A stretch of DNA of 64,000 bases from the NCBI GenBank assembly GCA_947475895.1, contig CANJMF010000003.1:273803-337802 (forward strand), read 5' to 3'. Within the stretch, counting starts at the first letter, position 1. The number at the start of each line of letters is the position of its first letter. Under the pieces are notes generated by a model. That model saw only the letters and a list, made by a program, of their open reading frames with translations, was not told the origin of the DNA and did no database searches. This document shows, piece by piece, positions 34,871-43,966 of the stretch. This DNA is from Fidelibacterota bacterium. GTDB lineage: Bacteria; Pseudomonadota; Alphaproteobacteria; Rhodospirillales; Rhodospirillaceae. The position numbers and the translations under genes were made by a program.

Positions 34871-35599
34871 CTAAAACGGAAAGATGATATCGAAGATTTG
34901 CTGGCCGTAACGGGGCTGCTGAACATCCGAGATGGTGCCGCGGCCGCCGTAGGAGATGCGCGCTTCCGCGATCTTGTCCCAGGAGATGGTGTTGTCTGAT
35001 TTGATGTCTTCCGGGCGAATGACGCCGGCGACCTGAAGTTCGCGCAAATCGCCGTTCACGCGCACTTCCTGACGACCCGAAAGGGCCAAGTTGCCGTTCG
35101 GCAGAATCTGAAGGACGACGGCGGCGAGGCGGATGTTGATGCTTTCAGAGCGGTCGACACTGCCTTTGCCGTCGAAGGTGCTATCTGCCGTACCGGCAGC
35201 CTGTGGGTTGGCGGCTTCGATGCCGCCGACGCCCATGAAGTTGGTGATGGCAGCGTTTTCGCTGCTGGCGCGCGAGCGTGAGGTTGCCGCCGACAGTTGC
35301 GCCCGCTCGTTTTGAATGTTGACGACGACCGTGAGAACGTCGCCGACCTGTTTTGCGCGTTGGTCTTTGAAGAAGGCGCGTGCGCCTGGACGCCACAGGG
35401 AGTTGGCAGCGGGTTCCAGGATCAACGGAGTCGGCATTGGCATGCTGACCGGACGGTAGTCCTTATTCTGAGTGGGGTTCTGCACAGGAGTCATGACCGG
35501 CGGTTCGCCGATGCGCGACAGACGCTCGGCTGCGCTGCAGCCCGTGAGGGCGGTCGCGGCCAAGAGGCAAACGGCGATCTGGGCGAAAGAGCGTTTCAT
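34871..35599 (-). CDS. flgH: Flagellar L-ring lipoprotein FlgH
   Basis: An outer-membrane ring protein. The start at 35599 gives MKRSFAQIAVCLLAATALTG followed by Cys, a clean lipoprotein signal with lipobox LTGC. An upstream in-frame ATG at 35620 would add seven residues and also has an AAGGA box, so the start is not certain. Conserved parts are WRPGARAFFKDQRAKQVGDV, LTVVVNIQNERAQLSA, GNLALSGRQEVRVNGDLREL and the C-terminus ISYGGRGTISDVQQPRYGQQ. It is the last gene of the operon and lies close behind flgA. Confidence 0.95.
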   Translation of the reverse strand: MKRSFAQIAVCLLAATALTGCSAAERLSRIGEPPVMTPVQNPTQNKDYRPVSMPMPTPLILEPAANSLWRPGARAFFKDQRAKQVGDVLTVVVNIQNERAQLSAATSRSRASSENAAITNFMGVGGIEAANPQAAGTADSTFDGKGSVDRSESINIRLAAVVLQILPNGNLALSGRQEVRVNGDLRELQVAGVIRPEDIKSDNTISWDKIAEARISYGGRGTISDVQQPRYGQQIFDIIFPF

Positions 35600-35640
35600 G
35601 ACGGATGTCCCTTTATACATATCGAATGTCCTTGGTCGGC

Positions 35641-37017
35641 TTAGCGAGACGCGATCTGCTGGCTGACGATGCGCACGGTGTGCGAGTCGACGACTTCAGC
35701 AGTCACAGTCATATTGCTTTTGGTGTTCAGCACGCGGATCACGTCGCCGACGCCGCCATTTTCCGTGGCTTGACCTTGGGCCGTGAGTTTGATCATGGGC
35801 AGCGAGAAGACGATGGTGACGAGTCGGCCGCGCTGCACAACCACGGGCCGTGCAATGTCGTAGCCGCGCAATTCTTGGCCGGCGCGCATGGCGTGTTTGG
35901 TCTGACGGCCGACGATTTCTTCGGCATCGATCAGTGCCTGATGAGGCATTTCGCTTTCATTCATGGTGACCCAGTTCAGGTCGCCTTCGGTCACCGTCGC
36001 GCCGCGGATCAGGTCACGGGCCAATACGGGGACGCGAAGTTCTTTGGTTGTTTGCACATCGCCGCGGCGGATCGGGGCGCCAGCGACAAGAACGCGGCGC
36101 GGGCTGCGGCCAATCAACTCGGCGGCGCTTGTTACAGCGTCGCGCGGCAGGTCTTCGGCGTTCATCGCGACAAGACGCACATGGCCTTTGGCGATCATGC
36201 TGTTGCGCTGCATGTCGACGGTCAGGACCGGTACGTCCACCAACGACATCTGCGCGACATCGTTCTCGAACACGGGTTGGCCGGACTTCAAGAAACCCTT
36301 CGGCGACTTACCGACGAGAAGCGAAGCATCGGTAATGGTCGTCGCTTTGACCTGGTCTTGCGGAAGTTCCAGCGTCGTCAGCATGGCGGCGGTGATGATG
36401 GTGTTCTTCGGCACGTTGTCTTTCGCGACCGGCACAGTGACCGTCGCGAACGCTACACCGCGCATGGGAATGAATTGGGCTTTCGGATCGCCGGGCGGAA
36501 TTTCAATGACCGCGGAATAGGCGTGAGACGCAGCGTCGTAAAATGCTTCGCGCACGCCGATGTCGGCGGCCGCATGCATGGATACGGTAACTTGCGTGAA
36601 ATTGAGCGGGGCGCCGATGCTGTAGTTTGCGGGCAAACCTTTCGCCAGCAGTTCTTTCTTCGCGGCGGTGGTGATTTCCTGTGCCGTGATGACTTGGCCC
36701 GGTTGATAGACCACCGCGCGGTCGTAAGCATTGCCGGGCGCCCAATCGAGACCGTTTTTGCGGGCGAGATCGCCCAACCATTCGGCGGTCAAAGTAAGGC
36801 GTTGACCGGGCTGCGGTGCGGACGCCACGATTTTCTCGGGGCGGCTGAGGTAGCCCGCAAAAATATCTCCCAGACGGATTGAGTCGTCCTTCGCCGTAAT
36901 CGACGTGTTCAGGTGCAACTGCTCGTCGAGGTCGGCGGCCAGGGAAGCCGCCGCGAACATCGACACGAGCAGTGCCGCTGCGAAGGGTTGAGCAATACGT
37001 GCCAGGGAAGTCATCAC
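35641..37017 (-). CDS. flgA: Flagellar P-ring assembly chaperone FlgA
   Basis: A periplasmic chaperone for FlgI. The signal peptide (about 1-27) ends SMFAAASLAA. The C-terminal half has the SAF/FlgA pattern: RGATVTEGDLNWVTMNESEM, then IVGRQTKHAMRAGQELRGYD and VTIVFSLPMIKLTAQGQATE. At 458 residues it is about twice enteric FlgA. A related unit NTIITAAMLTTLELPQDQVK with LVGKSPKGFLKSGQPVFEND precedes it at about 205-260, and RDAVTSAAELIGRSPRRVLV follows, so SAF-like modules seem repeated. It lies 9 bp after flgG and is translated before flgH. Confidence 0.93.
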   Translation of the reverse strand: MMTSLARIAQPFAAALLVSMFAAASLAADLDEQLHLNTSITAKDDSIRLGDIFAGYLSRPEKIVASAPQPGQRLTLTAEWLGDLARKNGLDWAPGNAYDRAVVYQPGQVITAQEITTAAKKELLAKGLPANYSIGAPLNFTQVTVSMHAAADIGVREAFYDAASHAYSAVIEIPPGDPKAQFIPMRGVAFATVTVPVAKDNVPKNTIITAAMLTTLELPQDQVKATTITDASLLVGKSPKGFLKSGQPVFENDVAQMSLVDVPVLTVDMQRNSMIAKGHVRLVAMNAEDLPRDAVTSAAELIGRSPRRVLVAGAPIRRGDVQTTKELRVPVLARDLIRGATVTEGDLNWVTMNESEMPHQALIDAEEIVGRQTKHAMRAGQELRGYDIARPVVVQRGRLVTIVFSLPMIKLTAQGQATENGGVGDVIRVLNTKSNMTVTAEVVDSHTVRIVSQQIASR

Positions 37018-37026
37018 ATGTGCCCT

Positions 37027-37818
<792 letters not shown>

Positions 37819-37854
37819 GGCCTTGTTCCTTTGTCCGTAGCTTCTCTAAGCTTG

Positions 37855-38610
37855 TTAAGCTGTCGCCTGGCGAGAGAAGAGATCCGACGCTTTACGTTTG
37901 CGTTCGTGTTCTTCTTCCACCATGCGGGAGACGTCGTTGTAAGCGCGGTTCAGCGAGATAAGACGCGTCATTTCTACGACGCCATTGACGTTCGAATTTT
38001 CCTGCACGCCCTGGGCAACCTTCGGGTTGTCCATGGGGATGGCTTGTTGGCCTTCGCCGAGCGTGAATGAAGTTCCGTTGATCTGTTTCAGGTTTTGCTC
38101 TTTGTCGAAGCGCACGACGCGGATCTTGTCGATCACTTCGCCGTTTGCATCCAAGATCGAGCCGTCGCCGTGGATCACGACGGTGCCCGCGGTCGGCGGG
38201 ATCGTGATTGGTGTGCCGTTGGCCGACAGAACTGGGCGGCCTTCCTGCGTAACGAGTTGGCCGTCCTGGTTGAGTGTGAAGTTTCCGGCGCGGGTATAGC
38301 GCTCGGTTTCGCCGGGCTTGCCCTGGGTCACGAAGTAGCCGTCGCCCTGAAGCGAAAGGTCGTACGTGTTACCCGTGAAATTGAACGTGCCTTGGCTCAG
38401 ATTACGGATCTGGCCGAAGTCGTGTGTGAACGCGACCTTGTCTTTGAACGTGCGGTCGTTCTGGGGCACCTTGACCACGTACTGTGCAAACAGGGTGTCT
38501 GTGCCCTTGAAAGCCGTCGTGTTCACGTTCGCGAGGTTGTTCGCAACGACCTCGAGGTGATTCCAAAGCGCCTGCTGTCGCGACAGCGCGATATACGTGG
38601 TGTTATCCAT
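37855..38610 (-). CDS. flgF: Flagellar proximal rod protein FlgF
   Basis: A 251-residue rod protein with N-terminal TYIALSRQQALWNHLEVVAN then NLANVNTTAFKGTDTLFAQY and C-terminal VNGVVEMTRLISLNRAYNDV. GDGYFVTQGKPGETERYTRA marks the central domain. It is the first gene of the operon flgF-flgG-flgA-flgH. Just upstream lies a 15-bp palindrome CGTGCA-TTT-TGCACG (38623-38637) and then a sigma-54-type promoter at 38659. Confidence 0.95.
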   Translation of the reverse strand: MDNTTYIALSRQQALWNHLEVVANNLANVNTTAFKGTDTLFAQYVVKVPQNDRTFKDKVAFTHDFGQIRNLSQGTFNFTGNTYDLSLQGDGYFVTQGKPGETERYTRAGNFTLNQDGQLVTQEGRPVLSANGTPITIPPTAGTVVIHGDGSILDANGEVIDKIRVVRFDKEQNLKQINGTSFTLGEGQQAIPMDNPKVAQGVQENSNVNGVVEMTRLISLNRAYNDVSRMVEEEHERKRKASDLFSRQATA

Positions 38611-38658
38611 GGCCTCATTTCCCGTGCATTTTGCACGTGGTTTGTTTGGCCGGTGTAA

Positions 38659-38674
38659 TGCACACCCCGTGCCA
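38659..38674 (-). promoter_or_regulatory. Sigma-54-type promoter of flgF operon
   Basis: On the minus strand the site reads TGGCAC-GGGGT-GTGCA, a single mismatch from TGGCAC-N5-TTGCA with GG and GC correctly 10 bp apart. It lies about 50 bp upstream of the flgF start. The -12 part overlaps a GGTGT-AATGC-ACACC palindrome (38652-38666). Confidence 0.7.
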
Positions 38675-38762
38675 GAGTTATTTATCTATATATTTCAATA
38701 CATTATCAGGATATCGGGGCTTCGGAGCCTGCCCCCTGAGGGCGATTTTGACCGGTTGGCCC

Positions 38763-38775
38763 GGCAAATCGTGCC
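38763..38775. promoter_or_regulatory. FlbD-like enhancer palindrome upstream of flgF
   Basis: GGCAA-ATC-GTGCC is one mismatch from GGCAA-N3-TTGCC. It lies about 95 bp upstream of the flgF sigma-54-type promoter, a usual enhancer distance, and about 180 bp upstream of fliL. Confidence 0.45.
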
Positions 38776-38951
38776 TTCCGACCGAAAGGCTCATAATAAG
38801 AGAAGGTCCCATATAAGAAGTCGGGGATGTCCGCATCTGTTGGCGCGGATTCAATATATTGTTAACCGGTGCCCAGTAGCCTGCGGCAGAACCAAGAGTG
38901 TCTGCGAAGGCACGGCGGCGATCTTAAACGGCGCCCAAGGGATGAACTGCA

Positions 38952-39512
38952 ATGTCCGAAGAAGATTTTGAAGGCGAAGGCTCAGAGCAGGCCGAATTCG
39001 AAAGCGGCGGTGGCGGCAGTAAAAAGAAACTGCTGTTCATCGTCATTCCGATCGTTCTGGTACTGGGCGGCGCCGCGGCTTACTTCACGGGCCTTGCGAA
39101 ACCATTGCTCGCGATGTTCGGCAAGAAAGAAGAGCATACGGAAGAACATGCGGAAGGCGCTGCGGAACCCGCGGCGGCCGAGCATGCGGCTCCGGCCGGC
39201 ACGGCCAAGGCAGTGATGTATTCGATGCCGGAGATGTTGGTGAACATCAACACCGTGGGTCGGACAAAAAGCTTTCTGAGAATCAAAGTCACGCTGGAAC
39301 TCAACAACGAAACTGACGTGGCGCGCATTGAAGACGTGCTGCCGCGTATCGTCGACAACTTTCAGGTCTACTTGCGCGAACTGCGCGTTGAAGATCTTCA
39401 AGGTGCTGCCGGTATGTATCGTCTGCGCGAAGAATTGCTGAACCGCGTGAATGCGGCCGTGCGCCCCGCACAGATCAAAGACGTGCTGTTTACGGATTTC
39501 CTCCTCCAGTAA
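38952..39512 (+). CDS. fliL: Flagellar basal body-associated protein FliL
   Basis: A 186-residue inner-membrane protein. A Gly-rich acidic N-terminus precedes one membrane span at about 22-47 (KKKLLFIVIPIVLVLGGAAA). A charged, Glu/Ala/His-rich linker follows, and then the periplasmic domain (YSMPEMLVNINTVGRTKSFL, then RIKVTLELNNETDVARIEDV) ending VRPAQIKDVLFTDFLLQ. FliL forms a ring around the stator and supports torque. It is 21 bp before fliM, the usual alphaproteobacterial fliL-fliM pair. Confidence 0.95.
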   Translation: MSEEDFEGEGSEQAEFESGGGGSKKKLLFIVIPIVLVLGGAAAYFTGLAKPLLAMFGKKEEHTEEHAEGAAEPAAAEHAAPAGTAKAVMYSMPEMLVNINTVGRTKSFLRIKVTLELNNETDVARIEDVLPRIVDNFQVYLRELRVEDLQGAAGMYRLREELLNRVNAAVRPAQIKDVLFTDFLLQ

Positions 39513-39533
39513 GTATCGTGATTTGAGAAAAAC

Positions 39534-40679
39534 ATGACGCCTGCTGAAACCGACGAACTCGCTGCCGCGCTAGCCGATGCCGGCAATACGCCCGCGCCCG
39601 CCAAAAAAGACGGGGGCGATGCGGAAGCCGATGCAATGGCTGCCGAGTGGGAGGCTATGCTTGGTGGTGCCGACGAGGGCGCCGACGATCTCATGGGCGG
39701 CGGCGGCGGCCGTGAATCCACCCGCGTCCTGAATCAGGACGAAATCGATAGTCTTTTGGGCTTCGACGAAGCTGGCGACGAGGGATCAGACCGCGCCGGC
39801 ATTCAAGCCATTCTGAATTCAGCATTGGTGTCTTACGAGCGTCTGCCGATGCTCGAAGTCGTCTTCGACCGCCTGGTGCGCATGATGACCACCAGCTTGC
39901 GCAACTTTACGTCCGATAACGTCGAAGTCTCGCTCGATGACATTTTGTCGCAGCGTTTCGGCGACTATTTGAATTCGATCCCGCTGCCCGCGATGTTGAC
40001 CGTCTTTAAGGCGGAGGAGTGGGACAATTTCGGTCTGATGACCGTCGACTCGTCGATGATCTACTCCATCGTCGACGTGCTCCTCGGTGGCCGTCGCGGC
40101 ACCGCCGCGATGCGCGTCGAAGGCCGTCCCTACACCACCATTGAGCGTACGCTCGTCGAACGTATGATTCACGTCGTACTGGCGGATTTGTCGGCCGCGT
40201 TCGATCCGCTGTCGCCGGTTACCTTCCGCTTCGACCGCCTCGAAACCAACCCGCGCTTTGCCACCATTTCGCAGCCGTCTAACGCTGCCATCGTCGCGCG
40301 CTTACGTATCGACATGGAAGATCGCGGTGGCCGCCTTGAAATTCTAATTCCCTTCGCCACCCTCGAACCCGTCCGCGAACTTCTTCTGCAAATGTTCATG
40401 GGGGAAAAGTTCGGTCGCGATTCGATTTGGGAAACCCACTTGGCCGAGGAAATGTGGTTCACAGAGGTGCCGCTCGAGGCCGTGCTGGACACCCAGATCC
40501 TGCCTTTGTCGCGCGTTCTGAATCTGAAAGTAGGATCGAAGATCCTTCTGAATGCCACCCCAGAGTCGCCGGTCATCCTTCGGTGCGGCGACCAGCCCAT
40601 GTTTGTGGGCAAAATGGGCAAGCGGGGCGCTCATATCGCTATCCGCGTCGACCATCGCCGTCGGGCGGAAGTAAAATAA
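39534..40679 (+). CDS. fliM: Flagellar motor switch protein FliM
   Basis: A 381-residue cytoplasmic C-ring protein. After a variable acidic, Gly-rich N-terminus comes VLNQDEIDSLLGF, the CheY-P-binding EIDxLL type motif, here at about residue 64-76 instead of at the extreme N-terminus. The middle domain (YERLPMLEVVFDRLVRMMTT, GLMTVDSSMIYSIVDVLLGG) and the SpoA-like C-terminus (VPLEAVLDTQILPLSRVLNL, FVGKMGKRGAHIAIRVD) follow. The N-terminal extension of about 60 residues is unusual in length. Confidence 0.96.
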   Translation: MTPAETDELAAALADAGNTPAPAKKDGGDAEADAMAAEWEAMLGGADEGADDLMGGGGGRESTRVLNQDEIDSLLGFDEAGDEGSDRAGIQAILNSALVSYERLPMLEVVFDRLVRMMTTSLRNFTSDNVEVSLDDILSQRFGDYLNSIPLPAMLTVFKAEEWDNFGLMTVDSSMIYSIVDVLLGGRRGTAAMRVEGRPYTTIERTLVERMIHVVLADLSAAFDPLSPVTFRFDRLETNPRFATISQPSNAAIVARLRIDMEDRGGRLEILIPFATLEPVRELLLQMFMGEKFGRDSIWETHLAEEMWFTEVPLEAVLDTQILPLSRVLNLKVGSKILLNATPESPVILRCGDQPMFVGKMGKRGAHIAIRVDHRRRAEVK

Positions 40680-40702
40680 ATTTTCTCGAGGAATTTCCGG
40701 GG

Positions 40703-40726
40703 ACTGGCGCCTTTATTAGGGCCAGT
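40703..40726 (+). terminator. Weak terminator-like hairpin after fliM
   Basis: ACTGGC (40703-40708) pairs with GCCAGT (40721-40726), with an inner CCT/AGG extension and a bulged G. No clear T-run follows, so it may be attenuation or chance. Confidence 0.35.
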
Positions 40727-40749
40727 TAACCGAATTTTATCCCCCCTAT

Positions 40750-40762
40750 GGCAATTTTTGCC
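40750..40762. promoter_or_regulatory. Perfect GGCAA-TTT-TTGCC palindrome upstream of the stator-accessory block
   Basis: The 13-mer GGCAATTTTTGCC is identical to the one at 55778-55790 upstream of flgB, and in both places it is followed by TA. It lies 87 bp before the start at 40849. No sigma-54 site was found near it, so activation or repression of another promoter type is possible. Confidence 0.5.
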
Positions 40763-40848
40763 TAGGCAAGAGGTGGCTGGCGTCGCTGGCCCCTATTAAA
40801 GTAACGAAACGCATGGTCCCTTGACGGGACCGACCACGGGAGTTCGTG

Positions 40849-41592
40849 ATGACGATTAGCACCATTCTCGACGTCGTCGTTATTCTGCTCCTGCTGCCAA
40901 CCATCGTTTATGCGGTCGTCTTGAACCGCAAATTGTCGGCGCTGCGCAAGTCGCGCGAAGAGCTTTCCAAGGTTGTGAACAGCTTCAATGAAGCGACGAT
41001 GCGCGCGGAAGCCGGTATCCCAAAATTGAAAAAAGCGACGACGGAAGCTAATCATACCCTGAAAGACCGCGTGGAAAAGGCGCAGACGTTGCGCGACGAT
41101 TTGGCGTTCATGATTGAACGCGCCGAAGAATTAGCCGCGCGCCTTGAAGGCGCTGTCCGTGCCGCCCGCAGCGAGGGTGGAGCGGCGAGCCAGCCCGCCA
41201 ATACCTATGCGGCGGCGGCGCCTGTTAGCGCGGCGGCCCGTGTTATGTCGGGTACGGCCGAAACGTCGACGCCCGCGCGTTCTTTCAGTTCGACGCAGGC
41301 TGCGCCTCCGAACACATTGTCGGCCGTTGCCGCCGCGACGCTGGCCCAAACCACGGCCGGCTTTGAAGAAACGGCTGCCGAACTCCGCAACGCCTTGGGT
41401 GTTGCCCGTGCCGAAGCGCGTGTCGCCGGTCCTTTGGGTAATGTCTCGCCCGGCGGTGGCTCACTCGCGCGCGCGCGCCGCACTGTTGGCGAGCGCCCGG
41501 TGGCCGAACGTGCCCCTGAACCAATGGCTTTCGACGACGAGCGCTCGGAAGCCGAGCGTGAGCTCTTAAAAGCCCTGCAGTCAGCACGCTAA
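40849..41592 (+). CDS. DUF6468-like membrane-anchored coiled-coil protein
   Basis: The ATG at 40849 is preferred over the GTG three bases earlier because GGGAG lies 6 nt upstream of it. The protein has 247 residues: one N-terminal membrane span (about 4-24, ILDVVVILLLLPTIVYAVVL), then a charged helical stretch to about 105 (LSALRKSREELSKVVNSFNE, LRDDLAFMIERAEELAARLE), then an Ala/Thr/Ser-rich flexible part, and a conserved-looking acidic end SEAERELLKALQSAR. This matches the alphaproteobacterial DUF6468 family found next to fliL-fliM and motE-like genes. Function unknown; a stator or basal-body accessory is likely from position. A hairpin GGTCCC/GGGACC (40815-40831) lies in its leader. Confidence 0.75.
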   Translation: MTISTILDVVVILLLLPTIVYAVVLNRKLSALRKSREELSKVVNSFNEATMRAEAGIPKLKKATTEANHTLKDRVEKAQTLRDDLAFMIERAEELAARLEGAVRAARSEGGAASQPANTYAAAAPVSAAARVMSGTAETSTPARSFSSTQAAPPNTLSAVAAATLAQTTAGFEETAAELRNALGVARAEARVAGPLGNVSPGGGSLARARRTVGERPVAERAPEPMAFDDERSEAERELLKALQSAR

Positions 41593-41604
41593 GGCTATAC
41601 ATTT

Positions 41605-42405
41605 ATGGTTATGCCCAATCTCACATCTCGTTCGCCGCGCCCGCGTCTCTTGCGCGATACGACCGATCCCAAAGCTGGCTGGAGCGCAGGGCCTGCTGTG
41701 CGCCTTCTGCCGGCGGTGATTTTGGCGGCCATTTTCATGCTGGGCTTTCGCGTCCAGGTCGTCGTGGAAAACCTCGCTCATAAACAAACCACGAGCGTTG
41801 AACTCGCGCCGGCTTCCGCGTTGGCCCAAGGCGCTGCGGCACCGGCGCCGGCCAATGCTGCCGCACCGGCTGCTCCTGTGAAGGAAGCGCCCGCGGAAGG
41901 GAAGGCGGCTGAAGAAAAGCCTGCCGGAGGAAAAGAACCCGGCACTTCATCTATGTCGGGAAATTTCGATCCATCAACGCTCACGAAGTCCGAAATCGAC
42001 ATCTTGCAGCGTTTGGCCGAGCGTCGCGATGTCATTGAAACCCGCGAGCGCGAACTTGTCGCTAAGGAAGGCCTGATGAAGGCCGCTGAAGCCCGCATCG
42101 AGGGCAAAATCGCTCAGCTTCAGGATCTCGAAAAGAACATCAAAGTCCTTCTGCAGCAGTATGACGGCCAGAAAGACGCTGAAATCGAGCAGTTGAAGAA
42201 TATCTATGCGGCGATGAAGCCGAAAGAAGCGGCGCGCATTTTCGACTCTCTTGAGATGCCGATCCTGGTGTCCCTCGTGCAGAAGATGGGTGTTCGCCAG
42301 TCGGCACCGATTATCGCCATGATGGATCCTCAAAAGGCCACCGCGCTGACCGAGGAACTGACCGTTCGCAAGCAATTGAGCTCGGCGGCTCCGGCGGCAA
42401 AATAG
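41605..42405 (+). CDS. MotE-family periplasmic chaperone-like protein
   Basis: A 266-residue protein with an N-terminal membrane or signal segment (about 32-50, LLPAVILAAIFMLGFRVQVV) and an Ala/Pro/Glu-rich linker. The C-terminal part is a long coiled coil ending in the MotE/MgtE-N-like motif: EIEQLKNIYAAMKPKEAARI, FDSLEMPILVSLVQKMGVRQ and SAPIIAMMDPQKATALTEEL. In Sinorhizobium, MotE is a periplasmic chaperone for the stator protein MotC. Here it sits 12 bp after the DUF6468-like gene and about 150 bp before two MotB-like genes, which fits a stator-accessory role. Confidence 0.8.
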   Translation: MVMPNLTSRSPRPRLLRDTTDPKAGWSAGPAVRLLPAVILAAIFMLGFRVQVVVENLAHKQTTSVELAPASALAQGAAAPAPANAAAPAAPVKEAPAEGKAAEEKPAGGKEPGTSSMSGNFDPSTLTKSEIDILQRLAERRDVIETRERELVAKEGLMKAAEARIEGKIAQLQDLEKNIKVLLQQYDGQKDAEIEQLKNIYAAMKPKEAARIFDSLEMPILVSLVQKMGVRQSAPIIAMMDPQKATALTEELTVRKQLSSAAPAAK

Positions 42406-42554
42406 GCCGCCGGTCGCGCGCTCGGTTTTCGCGGTTTCCCCAAGTTTTTTGGGGCTTTAACGGCTCATTCACCCTTTATCCCTAGGCTTCGGAAAACACG
42501 TGTCGGCGGAAAGTGCCGGGACGAAGAAGTGGTCACGATCTACGGGGATTACGG

Positions 42555-43274
42555 GTGAACAACACGCCCAGTCTGACGGAGAATTTCAGCTCGCCCTACC
42601 TGCGTGCACGCGCAATCGTGGGCGGGCTTGCACATGAGCAGCCGCGCTCGTTCGAGGTGGCGCGTGACCGCGTCATGTTGACGCTGCTTGCCCTCAATTT
42701 GATGCTGCTCGCGTTCTTTGTCGTTCTTAATTCGACCGCTTCATTCGACAAAGCGCGATTGAAAGCCGTGAGCAACAGTCTTCAAAGTGCTTCGGCGCGC
42801 AATGAGCGAGAAGCCGCTGCGGAAAATACGCAGCGGCTGGTCTTCGCGACTTTGCGGACGGCCGTCGCCGACGCGTTCGCTGCGTTTCTGCCGGCCAATC
42901 AAATTCCAGTCGAGCATCCGAATACCGACCGCGTCGAGGTCGATGTTCCGGCGCAGGTCTTTTTTGATCGCGATACCTCGCCTGAGTTGCGCGCGGTGCT
43001 GGACCGCGTTGCCGCCATCGTTGCTGTGCCGCCACAAGGCTATACCGCCGAGCTCTTCATTCGCGGATCGACTGGCGAAGGCGCCGAGACCAATCTTGCG
43101 ACATTGGCCCATGAGCTCGTCGGCCGCGGCATCGCGCCGACGCAAATGTCGATTGGCTTCCTTAATCCGGGAGAAGCCACTGACCCGATCTTGCGATTCA
43201 CGTTCCTGCTCCTCGCTGCCAACGACGCCGGCATCGCCCGCGTGCTCTCCGAACCCAAAGGGGCGGCACGATGA
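42555..43274 (+). CDS. MotB-like protein lacking the membrane aspartate
   Basis: The GTG at 42555 has GGGGA 6 nt upstream, so it is preferred to the GTG at 42513. The protein has 239 residues with a cytoplasmic N-terminus, one membrane span (about 40-59, VMLTLLALNLMLLAFFVVLN), and a weakly OmpA-like periplasmic domain (RVEVDVPAQVFFDRDTSPEL, then TLAHELVGRGIAPTQMSIGF). The span ends in the AFFVV motif of MotB, but the position of the proton-binding Asp is Ala46, with Asn48 nearby. It cannot be an ordinary proton-conducting subunit. It overlaps the next gene by 4 bp. Confidence 0.65.
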   Translation: MNNTPSLTENFSSPYLRARAIVGGLAHEQPRSFEVARDRVMLTLLALNLMLLAFFVVLNSTASFDKARLKAVSNSLQSASARNEREAAAENTQRLVFATLRTAVADAFAAFLPANQIPVEHPNTDRVEVDVPAQVFFDRDTSPELRAVLDRVAAIVAVPPQGYTAELFIRGSTGEGAETNLATLAHELVGRGIAPTQMSIGFLNPGEATDPILRFTFLLLAANDAGIARVLSEPKGAAR

Positions 43275-43966
43275 GCAACGGCATTTACGGTCTTCCGAGT
43301 CCGACTTTGCTCGCGCTGAAAAACACGCCGGCCTCGCGCCTGTGGTTGATCACAATCGTCGACCTGATGATGGTCATGCTCGCGTTTTTCGTGTTGATGT
43401 TCTCAATGTCGCGCGTCGAAGTGCGGCACTTCGCCGAAATGGCCAAGTCCTACAGTGAATCGTTTGGGGTTCCGGTGAATGCGCCCCAACCCACGTCACG
43501 GGATAAACTGCCGAAAATCACGTCGGTTCCGGCCGACAACCTCGACTACTTGAACGCGGTGTTAAAGGCGCCTTTCGCCAACAGCGCGACCCTAAAAGAC
43601 ATAGAGTTTCGTACGACGGCGCAGTACCTTGTGCTGTCATTGCCGGTGTCGGCGATGTTCGAGGCAGACTCGGGTCTGCTGCGGGACGGCGCCAAAGGTC
43701 CGGTATTCGATTTGGCAGGCGTATTGAGCAATTTGAAAAATCGCGTGGCTGTTGTTGGCACGGCACCTGTGACTCGCAATAATGCCGAAGCTGTGGCGGC
43801 TTGGTCGCTCGCGGTTTCGCGTGCGCGCAGCATGGCGGATGCCTTGAAAGCCGGCGGCTACACCCAAACGGTCAGCGTATTTGGCCGAGGCGGTGCAGCG
43901 ACCGATGTTGCCGCCGCAATCGGTAATGTCGATATCTTGATTATGCCGGAGGGGCCGGCGCAATGA
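43271..43966 (+). CDS. MotB-like protein with conserved membrane aspartate
   Basis: A 231-residue protein. The membrane span (about 24-43) reads WLITIVDLMMVMLAFFVLMF; Asp31 is seven residues before AFF, as in MotB. The periplasmic part is OmpA/MotB-like: YLVLSLPVSAMFEADSGLLR, a VVGTAPVTRNN stretch, then AAWSLAVSRARSMADALKAG and VSVFGRGG. It is shorter than classical MotB (about 300 residues) and lacks a basic N-terminal tail. No motA is in the window. It is coupled by 4-bp overlaps to the genes on both sides. Confidence 0.72.
   Translation: MSNGIYGLPSPTLLALKNTPASRLWLITIVDLMMVMLAFFVLMFSMSRVEVRHFAEMAKSYSESFGVPVNAPQPTSRDKLPKITSVPADNLDYLNAVLKAPFANSATLKDIEFRTTAQYLVLSLPVSAMFEADSGLLRDGAKGPVFDLAGVLSNLKNRVAVVGTAPVTRNNAEAVAAWSLAVSRARSMADALKAGGYTQTVSVFGRGGAATDVAAAIGNVDILIMPEGPAQ

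Larger units (their letters stand above)
38611..38951. other. Divergent control region between flgF and fliL
   Basis: This 341-bp gene-free stretch holds, from flgF outward, the palindrome at 38623-38637, the sigma-54-type site at 38659-38674, an AT-rich segment (about 38680-38710) and the GGCAA-type site at 38763-38775. A fliL promoter should lie in the right half, but no good match was found. Confidence 0.7.
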
